This document shows, in pieces, positions 19,332-25,686 of a stretch of DNA of 64,000 nt. The position numbers were made by a program, and so were the translations under genes. The stretch's first letter is position 1, and each line of letters begins with the position of its first letter. The notes beneath the pieces were generated by a model. It was not told where the DNA came from and did no database searches. It saw only the letters and a program-made list of their open reading frames with translations. Source of the DNA: Pelagibacteraceae bacterium AG-359-E06 (GTDB taxonomy: Bacteria > Pseudomonadota > Alphaproteobacteria > Pelagibacterales > Pelagibacteraceae); NCBI GenBank assembly GCA_003280495.1, contig QCET01000001.1, positions 1-64,000 on the forward strand. Direction: 5' to 3'.

Positions 19332-20731
19332 TTTTTTCGAAGAAAAATTATAGGACTTAGAGACCCAATAATAAAAGACCAGAATAATAAATAATTTGAT
19401 ATGAAAGGAGGGAATATTTCTTTATTTAGCAACCCTCCAACTAAAATACTTTTTGAAAAATCTAGACTTGGAAAAAATAATAATCCAGAGATGACTCCTA
19501 ACAAGATTGAAAAATATACCTTCTTTGACTTAATTTTATTATTATAAAATCCGTAAAATATAGGAATTGCAGCGGAGCAACATAGAAGATCTGCCAATAA
19601 GAACAAATATAATATACTTAAACCTTTCGACGAAACATAAAGTGCAGAACCTGCTAAAATAATTCCAGATGTTAAATAAAGATAATTAATATTTTTAATT
19701 TTTATAAAACTTTGTGAGTGAATAATAAATAAACTTGAAATACTTGCAATTAAAGTATCGAGACTACTCAGTACCAAAGTTAGAGATAGTATAAGAATTA
19801 AAAGATTTAAGAAAATATATTCTTTGTTTACTAAGATGGAAAATATTATCGTGCTTGGATCTTTAACAGCACCTGTTACTGAGGCATAAATACCAATTAG
19901 ACCAAGAAGAAAGATTACACAGAAAACAATGAAGAAACTACCAATGAAACCTTTTTTTAAGTTATCAATATTTTTTGCAGCATACACTCTTTGCCAAATT
20001 CCTTGGTCAAATAAATTTGTTGCAAACACCGCTATAAAGAAAGTTAGACCGGCAGTAAAACCACTGTATTCAATATTTATCTTGGATGGAAATTTATCTA
20101 ATAATTCAAATGATAAAAAGTTAATTTCATTTATGAAAATATAAAATATCATTATTAAAAATATAATAATTATCCAAAACTGAAATTTATCCGTAATGAT
20201 TGATATTTTTAACCCGCCTTTTAGTGAGTAAATTAAAGTTGAGAAAATTATCAATCCAGCTGTAAGCCAAAGTGGTGTTCCTAATATTAGATTTGTTACC
20301 TTGGCTATGGCAGTAACCTCGGCACAAAAATATACATACAGGTAAAGTAACGTAAGTCCTAAAACCAGTTTACAGACTTTAACACTATAACGTTTTGATA
20401 TAACTTCGGTTAGACTTCTTGCATTTGGAAATAGTCTTCGAATTTTAACACCAACCTTTGTAAAATATAAAAAAACAAAACTTTGACCACATGCATATCC
20501 GATTACTGCTCCTAGACCTCCCCAAGTTGAAGCTTCTGCGGGCCCAATCAATATCCAAATACCAAAGCAAGAAGCAGTCAAACTAAAAGTTAGACTTAAG
20601 GAATTTACGTTCCTATCACTTAATAGAAATGAAGTTTGTGAGATACGTCCTCTCGATACATAGTATCCATAAGACATAAAACCTAAGCAGAATGTAAATA
20701 ATGAAAATGTTAAAAATATTTTTTCTGTCAT
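19328..20731 (-). CDS. thiV: Sodium:solute symporter, probable thiamin-precursor (HMP) transporter ThiV
   Basis: A 467-residue SSS-family symporter with about 12-13 membrane segments. Typical family pieces are TASCFGIWILIGPAEAS (about residues 52-68), KGGLKISIITDKFQFW (about 170) and LIASISSLFI (about 327). The start codon is 2 bases after a TPP riboswitch, so it is controlled by thiamin pyrophosphate. In SAR11 a symporter with this arrangement (ThiV) has been proposed to import the thiamin pyrimidine precursor HMP, which these bacteria cannot make. Substrate is inferred from that precedent. Without the riboswitch it would be called a generic SSS/proline-type symporter. Confidence 0.85.
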   Translation of the reverse strand: MTEKIFLTFSLFTFCLGFMSYGYYVSRGRISQTSFLLSDRNVNSLSLTFSLTASCFGIWILIGPAEASTWGGLGAVIGYACGQSFVFLYFTKVGVKIRRLFPNARSLTEVISKRYSVKVCKLVLGLTLLYLYVYFCAEVTAIAKVTNLILGTPLWLTAGLIIFSTLIYSLKGGLKISIITDKFQFWIIIIFLIMIFYIFINEINFLSFELLDKFPSKINIEYSGFTAGLTFFIAVFATNLFDQGIWQRVYAAKNIDNLKKGFIGSFFIVFCVIFLLGLIGIYASVTGAVKDPSTIIFSILVNKEYIFLNLLILILSLTLVLSSLDTLIASISSLFIIHSQSFIKIKNINYLYLTSGIILAGSALYVSSKGLSILYLFLLADLLCCSAAIPIFYGFYNNKIKSKKVYFSILLGVISGLLFFPSLDFSKSILVGGLLNKEIFPPFISNYLLFWSFIIGSLSPIIFLRKN

Positions 20732-20733
20732 AT

Positions 20734-20806
20734 GTTTTCTTCCTACGCCAGCATTATCTGGTTCAGGTTTAAAGGGTGCATCTCAGGCAAAACCGCCCCT
20801 GAAAAC
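20734..20806 (-). promoter_or_regulatory. TPP (thiamin pyrophosphate) riboswitch
   Basis: Read on the minus strand, the aptamer has the universally conserved pieces in order: CAGGGGCGG, CTGAGA (plus 20781-20786), ACCC, ACCTGA, CAGATAATGCTGGCGTAGG. The closing helix P1 pairs GTTTTC (20801-20806) with GAAAAC (20734-20739). The aptamer ends two bases before the thiV ATG and its 3' strand contains the AGGA ribosome-binding sequence. Ligand binding should therefore block ribosome access directly. No separate expression platform or terminator fits in the space. Confidence 0.95.
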
Positions 20807-20820
20807 TACGTTAACTTATA

Positions 20821-20940
20821 CTATTTTTTTAATCTTTTAAAGCTACCTTTGCCCTTTTTTGGTTTAACAATTCTTTTTTTGTATTTTGATGTCATTAAAT
20901 CAACAGCTATTGGATTCCCTTTTTTTGGTTTTTTTTTCAT
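20821..20940 (-). CDS. arfA: Alternative ribosome-rescue factor, ArfA-like (39 codons)
   Basis: A short gene of 39 residues, starting MKKKPKKGNPIAVDL and containing RIVKPKKGKGSF near the end. This matches the ArfA family core (NP-x(n)-R-V-x-K-x-KKGKGSY). ArfA recruits RF2 to free ribosomes stalled on mRNAs without a stop codon, with the basic tail lying in the empty mRNA channel. Its ATG overlaps the TGA of the upstream DUF4174 gene (ATGA), so it is translated by coupling. Only 14 bases separate its stop from the TPP riboswitch. The E. coli-type intrinsic terminator inside the coding region is not seen. Confidence 0.8.
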   Translation of the reverse strand: MKKKPKKGNPIAVDLMTSKYKKRIVKPKKGKGSFKRLKK

Positions 20941-21476
20941 GAGTTATTTGATTTATAATCTTTCATCCATTTGTTAAAAACTTTTATCGCTTCATTCATA
21001 TTTCTAGTTTTATTAGGATGGTTTTTAGCCCTGCCTAACATAGTAGAAATAACATTAATTTGATACTTAATTGGACGATTTTTGATAGCTTTAATTGTAC
21101 TGATTGCTTTCTCCTTATCTTTAAAACCTAGCCCTGGGGTCGTAGTTGACGGCTTGTAGTCTGAAAATAAAGATAAATTCAGAGGTTTGAGCTTTTTGTT
21201 ATTTACTTCTCCTCCCATCGGCATTTTGTCAACCATATTAAAGATTATTTTATGGTTAATATCTAAGAACTTTTTTTTTAATTTACCGTCAAAACCGATC
21301 AAGCTTAAAAACGGGCCGTTCCTATCAAGTTTAGTGATTAACTTAATAGATCTTTTGTGAAAATCTTTAATTTCCCTTTGATAAACTCCTTTAGTCTTTA
21401 GGTAGATTTTATTTTTATAATTTGGAGTATAAATAACTAATAAACGACACCTCCATTTATACTTATCTAACCTCAT
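20937..21476 (-). CDS. DUF4174-like protein with extra C-terminal domain
   Basis: A 179-residue protein without a signal peptide. Residues 1-95 resemble DUF4174 (LDKYKWRCRLLVIYTP at the start, DKMPMGGE near 84-91), a small thioredoxin-like family of unknown function. The C-terminal 70 residues (LGRAKNHPNKTRNMNEA) form a separate helical, basic region I cannot name. It is fourth in a tight minus-strand series: regulator, photolyase, DCC protein, this gene, arfA. The distance to the DCC stop is 6 bp. It may be a redox or stress accessory of the photolyase operon, but this is inference from position only. Confidence 0.65.
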   Translation of the reverse strand: MRLDKYKWRCRLLVIYTPNYKNKIYLKTKGVYQREIKDFHKRSIKLITKLDRNGPFLSLIGFDGKLKKKFLDINHKIIFNMVDKMPMGGEVNNKKLKPLNLSLFSDYKPSTTTPGLGFKDKEKAISTIKAIKNRPIKYQINVISTMLGRAKNHPNKTRNMNEAIKVFNKWMKDYKSNNS

Positions 21477-21482
21477 TAAAAT

Positions 21483-21833
21483 TTATTTTAATTGCTTTTT
21501 GTTTTTTAAATATAGAAAGAATGCAATTATCTCATACAAATAATGGAACATTACAAATAAAGGTTTAAATTTAAATATTTTTGATAGAAAATGATATTTA
21601 GGAATTTTTGACCAAACAATAATAAATGCTTTAGCTCCACCTACTACCTCCCCCTCATGAATTACATGAAGCCTTCTCAATAGTTCACTTTTTGATTTTG
21701 ACGTTATAGCCTCTGCATCTTGATTATTTGATATATCGACCCAGTCAATTGTTTCGTCAGCATGTTTTTTATAATGATTGATCTCAGCCCTACAAATATT
21801 GCATGAATTATTAAAAAAAACTTTAGTTTGCAT
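21483..21833 (-). CDS. DCC-family thiol-disulfide oxidoreductase-like protein (DUF393)
   Basis: A 116-residue thioredoxin-like protein. The N-terminal FFNNSCNIC motif puts a CxxC at residues 11-14, in the place of the DxxCxxC that names the DCC family. HVIHEGEVVGGAKAF (about 56-70) is the second family signature. The C-terminus is hydrophobic (FVMFHYLYEIIAFFLYL). DCC proteins are often neighbours of cryptochrome/photolyase genes, and here the start overlaps the photolyase stop by 11 bp. Biochemical role is unknown. Confidence 0.85.
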   Translation of the reverse strand: MQTKVFFNNSCNICRAEINHYKKHADETIDWVDISNNQDAEAITSKSKSELLRRLHVIHEGEVVGGAKAFIIVWSKIPKYHFLSKIFKFKPLFVMFHYLYEIIAFFLYLKNKKQLK

Positions 21834-23313
21834 CTGTATTTTCTGTAATAAATTTATTTGCGGCCGTAAATATCAATTTTTTTCTTTCCGGTTTCATCTT
21901 TTCCAAAATTCTAGCCATCATAGATAATCTTGGATTTTTTAAGAAAAATTTTTTATTTTTTTCAATGAATCTCCAATATAAACCGTCCATTATGTTGCAC
22001 CAGTCGCCTTTTTTAAAATGCATCATTTTTAAAAAATATGCAGATCCACATATATATGGTTTAGTAGCAAAAGTGCCTCCATCACTAAAGAGCCCCATAC
22101 CATAAACGTTTGGAGACATAACCCAATCTGATGAGTCCATAAACATTTCCATGAACCAGTTAAAAACTTTTTTTGGGTGTATTTCGCATAAGTTCATAAT
22201 ATTTGATAAAATCATCAAACGTTCAATATGGTGCGACCATGCATATTTATTTGCATTATTAATTGCATAATCAAGAGGCGGCAGACCTGTTTCTCCAGTA
22301 TACCAACTTTTTTTCATTTTTCTTTTATGATTAAAAAAATTGGTTTTCTGAAAATGATCATCATAATTCTGATATATCCCTCTCATAAATTCTCTCCAAC
22401 CGATTAATTGACGGATATAACCTTCTAAAGAATTTAGCCTTTTAGTTTTTCCAGATTTTGAAATTTCATCTAAAATTTCTTGAGGTGTCAAAAGACCGAT
22501 ATTTATAAATGGACTTAATGCACTGTGAAAAAGGATATTATCTCTCTCATCGACTGAGTCCTCGTAATCACCAAATAAATTAAGTTTAAAGTTTATAAAA
22601 TTTCTTAATGTTGATCTAGCGTCTTTTCTCTCTGTTCCTATCCAAAAATCTTTAACGTCTCCAGGATGTGTTTTAAATTCTTTATCTATAATTTTTTTAA
22701 TTTTTTCTGTATGTGGTGATTGTGAGTATTTAATCTGCTTAGGTAACTTAATATTTTTTGGTAATTTTTTTCTATTGTCTTCATCGAAACTCCATTTACC
22801 TCCTTTTGGATTTCCATTTTTATCGACCAATATTCCTAGCTTTACTCTCTGCTCTTTGTAAAAGGTGGCCATAAATGGTTTTTTTACTTTTTTTAGATGT
22901 TTTGAAAAGTCTTCTCTAGATGTTAAAAACATTGGTGTTTTTAAAATATTTACCGTTACATTCGCTTTTTTTAAAGTAGATAAAATTTTTTTTTCAAAGT
23001 CTTTATCCTCAATTTCAAATATAGAAACTTGGTCAATTTTTTTTTTATTAATTTCTTTTATTAATTTTTTTTCATATGGAATTTTAAAATTTTTATCTTC
23101 AATTTTTTCATAAATCACTTTCAGTTTATTTTTTTTTAATTCATCTAAATAAGATCTCATAGCAGACAGAAAAAAAACTATCTTCTGCTTATGATGTTTT
23201 TGAAATGTACATAATCCATAATCCTCTGCGATAAAGAAAGTATGATCTTGGTATTTTTTTAAAAATTTTGGGTCAAATAATTGATTACCAAGAATTACAA
23301 AAAGTTTATTCAT
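21823..23313 (-). CDS. Cryptochrome/photolyase family protein, FeS-BCP (PhrB-type) relative
   Basis: A 496-residue flavoprotein of the bacterial (6-4) photolyase/FeS-BCP group (COG3046): LFVILGNQLF at the N-terminus, FSDGGTFATKPYICGSAYF and DGLYWRFI in the FAD domain. Predicted role is light-driven DNA repair or light sensing. Of the four cysteines that bind 4Fe-4S in Agrobacterium PhrB, only equivalents of two appear (C375 and C439). The loop carrying the CxxC is shortened to about 13 residues. A functional cluster is therefore unlikely. It overlaps the regulator upstream (8 bp) and the DCC gene downstream (11 bp). Confidence 0.88.
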   Translation of the reverse strand: MNKLFVILGNQLFDPKFLKKYQDHTFFIAEDYGLCTFQKHHKQKIVFFLSAMRSYLDELKKNKLKVIYEKIEDKNFKIPYEKKLIKEINKKKIDQVSIFEIEDKDFEKKILSTLKKANVTVNILKTPMFLTSREDFSKHLKKVKKPFMATFYKEQRVKLGILVDKNGNPKGGKWSFDEDNRKKLPKNIKLPKQIKYSQSPHTEKIKKIIDKEFKTHPGDVKDFWIGTERKDARSTLRNFINFKLNLFGDYEDSVDERDNILFHSALSPFINIGLLTPQEILDEISKSGKTKRLNSLEGYIRQLIGWREFMRGIYQNYDDHFQKTNFFNHKRKMKKSWYTGETGLPPLDYAINNANKYAWSHHIERLMILSNIMNLCEIHPKKVFNWFMEMFMDSSDWVMSPNVYGMGLFSDGGTFATKPYICGSAYFLKMMHFKKGDWCNIMDGLYWRFIEKNKKFFLKNPRLSMMARILEKMKPERKKLIFTAANKFITENTDAN

Positions 23314-23947
23314 TCTTTAGGTAATATTTACTATTTTCCAAATAAATTAAATGCTTATCGTTGAATTTTTTATGGATTTTTTGTCTCAATCTATACAAAT
23401 GTGTCTCGTACGTATGCGCATCAATATTTACACCTTGGGATACTTCTTTTTTAGAGGAGCCATCTTCTTTACCAGATAAGTAAAGTAAAATTTCAATTTC
23501 TTTTTCTGTCAATTTGATATTTTTATTACTTTTGATTAGCAATTTTGCGTTCTTATCAATAACGTAACTTCCAATTTTAATCTGCGACTGAAAAAGAAAT
23601 TTATATTTCATAATGGACAACTTAATTATTTTTTCCATATCAGGATAATTGATCGGCAGCTGAAAAAAATTGCTCATTACATTGTTTTTTTTCAATAGCT
23701 TTAATTGATCATTACTTTTTGAAAAAAAGATTTTTGGATACCTAATTTTTTTTAATTCTTTAATGTTTAATCTCTCAATATTATCAACAAAAAATAAAAA
23801 AATATAAATATCAATTAAAGGTGACTTGAGTATTTCCTTTACCTGTTTAAAAGAACTTAAATTTTGTAAATTATACTCGATTTTTTGCTCTTTTAAGCAT
23901 TGAAAAAAAACTGGAGATCCAACAGTAACTATTGAGTAATTCTGCAT
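23306..23947 (-). CDS. OmpR-type winged-helix regulator with degenerate receiver
   Basis: A 213-residue protein with a receiver-like N-terminal domain (1-115) and a PhoB/OmpR winged helix (about 125-210; KLTEKEIEILLYL and TYETHLYRLRQKI recognition region). The phospho-acceptor Asp is missing: the expected strand reads IDIYIFLFFVDN with hydrophobics in its place. Control by phosphorylation is therefore unlikely. It begins the minus-strand photolyase operon and overlaps the photolyase start by 8 bp. It may autoregulate this operon. No matching kinase is in the window. Confidence 0.8.
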   Translation of the reverse strand: MQNYSIVTVGSPVFFQCLKEQKIEYNLQNLSSFKQVKEILKSPLIDIYIFLFFVDNIERLNIKELKKIRYPKIFFSKSNDQLKLLKKNNVMSNFFQLPINYPDMEKIIKLSIMKYKFLFQSQIKIGSYVIDKNAKLLIKSNKNIKLTEKEIEILLYLSGKEDGSSKKEVSQGVNIDAHTYETHLYRLRQKIHKKFNDKHLIYLENSKYYLKNE

Positions 23948-23967
23948 ATCATGAAAATATTAATTAA

Positions 23968-24453
23968 ATGATTTTAGTAAATAGTAAAGGTTGGCTTATT
24001 CACAATAAAAAACACTACAAATGTGCTTTAGGCAAAAAAGGTATTACTAAAAATAAACGTGAGGGTGATATGTGTACTCCTCATGGTACTTTTGGCCTTG
24101 GTCCAGTATTTTACAGAAGCGATAGAGTTCAAATAAAAACGAAATTAAAAAAAATAGAAATCAAAAAAGGTATGGCTTGGTGTGATAATCCGAAAAGTAA
24201 ATATTATAATAAGCTTATTTATACTAAAAGGTCTAAAGAAACGTTAATGAGAAAAGATCATCTTTACGACATTGTCGTGTTTGTAAAATACAATTCTACT
24301 CGAGTAAAAAAGAACAAGGGCAGTGCAATATTTATTCACGTCGCAAGAAAAAACTATAGCCCTACAAAAGGTTGTGTAGCTCTTAATGTTAAAAATTTGA
24401 AAAATTTATTGAACAAAATTAATTTAAAAACAAAGATAAAGATTACTTTCTAG
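23968..24453 (+). CDS. L,D-transpeptidase-fold (YkuD) protein
   Basis: A 161-residue YkuD-domain protein. The catalytic motif is IHVARKNYSPTKGCVAL, with His124 and Cys136. YkuD enzymes make 3-3 crosslinks in peptidoglycan or attach lipoproteins to it. There is no visible signal peptide, as in many alphaproteobacterial short YkuD proteins, so export is uncertain. It is divergent from the winged-helix regulator with 20 bp between start codons, and convergent with yggS (11 bp overlap). Confidence 0.88.
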   Translation: MILVNSKGWLIHNKKHYKCALGKKGITKNKREGDMCTPHGTFGLGPVFYRSDRVQIKTKLKKIEIKKGMAWCDNPKSKYYNKLIYTKRSKETLMRKDHLYDIVVFVKYNSTRVKKNKGSAIFIHVARKNYSPTKGCVALNVKNLKNLLNKINLKTKIKITF

Positions 24454-25078
24454 CTCCAAATATCTTACTACCAACTCTTATATAGTCTGCATTATATTTG
24501 CATGCTTTTACATAATCAGCTGTCATACCCATGCTTAGCATTGATAAGTTATTTTCATCAGCCAAAGATTTTAAGTTTTTAAAATGATTTTCTGGATCCT
24601 GATCGAAAGGAGGGATACACATTAAACCAACTACATCTAATTGACCGTCAATAAATTTTAAAAGATCTAATAAATTATTACTATCAATACCAGACTTCTG
24701 AATTTCGCCTCCTGTATTGATTTGAATAAAGTATTTTCTTTTAAGATTTAATTTTTTTTCAGATTTAATGAGTGCTGTAACAAGTTTTTCAGAATCTAAA
24801 GAATGAATATAATCAAATAATTTAACCGCATCATCAGCTTTGTTCCTTTGAAGAGAACCAATTAGATGTAACTCAATATCCAAAATATCTTGTTTTATTT
24901 TTGTCCATTTTTTTTGTGCCTCCTGAACTTTATTTTCACCAAATATTCTATGTCCGAATTCTATTAAAGGTCTAATATGATCTATTGAAAAAGTCTTAGA
25001 TACAGCTACAATTTTAGGATTATAACCTAAAGATGATAATTCGTCTTTTATATTTTTAAAATTTTGTATTATGTTCAT
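24443..25078 (-). CDS. yggS: PLP-binding homeostasis protein YggS/PLPBP
   Basis: Monomeric alanine-racemase-fold protein that buffers pyridoxal phosphate. The PLP Lys is in VAVSKTFS (Lys28). GENKVQEAQKKW (about residues 48-59), LHLIGSLQRNK (about 73-83) and the C-terminal SMGMTADY and RVGSKIFG are standard. The 211 residues are slightly below the usual 220-235. Its start codon is only 3 bases from that of the divergent thiE-like gene, so its promoter must lie inside that gene. Confidence 0.95.
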   Translation of the reverse strand: MNIIQNFKNIKDELSSLGYNPKIVAVSKTFSIDHIRPLIEFGHRIFGENKVQEAQKKWTKIKQDILDIELHLIGSLQRNKADDAVKLFDYIHSLDSEKLVTALIKSEKKLNLKRKYFIQINTGGEIQKSGIDSNNLLDLLKFIDGQLDVVGLMCIPPFDQDPENHFKNLKSLADENNLSMLSMGMTADYVKACKYNADYIRVGSKIFGARK

Positions 25079-25081
25079 ACT

Positions 25082-25666
25082 ATGATTAATATATTTTTTT
25101 ATATTAGGGATTTAAATGAAATTCAAAAATTAAATCTCCAAAAGCTCAAAAATATTTCAATAATATATAGAAATTACGAAAGAAAATCTTACGAAAAGAA
25201 TGCTTTTGAAATACAGAAAATCTGTAAAATGAAAGGTTTTAAATTCTTTATTGCAAATAATTACAAGTTTGCCATTAAAATAGGAGCAAATGGAATTTAT
25301 ATTCCAAGTTTTAATAAAAAAATGTACACAATCTCAAATTCAAAAATTGATATCATTGGCTCAGCTCATAGTTCCATTGAGATAAACCAAAAGATTGAGC
25401 AAGGATGTAAGAAAATATTTTTATCACCTATATTCCAAACAAAAGAATATAAAAAATCTAAAATATTGGATGTTCATAAATTCAATAATTTAAGAAGACT
25501 TTATGAAAATAAAGCTGAAATTTTCGCTTTAGGTGGGATAAATGAAAAAAAATTTAAATATATAATATCTCATAACATTAAGGGTATAGGATCTATCGGT
25601 ATACTTGAAAAAAAAATAAATAGTCGCTTCTTAAATGTACTAAATTTAATTGCGCGTAAACCTTAA
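25082..25666 (+). CDS. Thiamine-phosphate synthase-like protein (ThiE/TenI family)
   Basis: A TIM-barrel protein of 194 residues from the ATG at 25082 (a TTG at 25064 is possible but would overlap the start of yggS). Visible family elements are a GANGIYIPS strand, SAHSS (in place of the usual GxSxH), a SPIF loop near residue 113 and FALGGINEKKF (about 149). ThiE joins the pyrimidine and thiazole halves of thiamin. The family also contains TenI. The sequence is divergent, and the residues for the pyrimidine-PP are only partly recognisable, so enzyme activity is uncertain. Presence beside a ThiV importer in the same window fits a salvage pathway. Confidence 0.75.
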   Translation: MINIFFYIRDLNEIQKLNLQKLKNISIIYRNYERKSYEKNAFEIQKICKMKGFKFFIANNYKFAIKIGANGIYIPSFNKKMYTISNSKIDIIGSAHSSIEINQKIEQGCKKIFLSPIFQTKEYKKSKILDVHKFNNLRRLYENKAEIFALGGINEKKFKYIISHNIKGIGSIGILEKKINSRFLNVLNLIARKP

Positions 25667-25686
25667 AGTAAGTAAATTAAATTCTT

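Noticed and set aside
19328-20731. Proline/sodium symporter PutP
   Set aside because: Family (SSS) is the same, but the TPP riboswitch directly in front indicates a thiamin-related substrate.
20732-20977. 81-codon frame on the plus strand over the riboswitch and arfA
   Set aside because: It is antisense to the TPP riboswitch and the ArfA gene, both of which are well supported, and its translation resembles nothing.
23951-23971. Six-codon leader peptide (MKILIK) whose stop overlaps the YkuD start
   Set aside because: Too short to separate from chance in a sequence this AT-rich. No attenuation structure.
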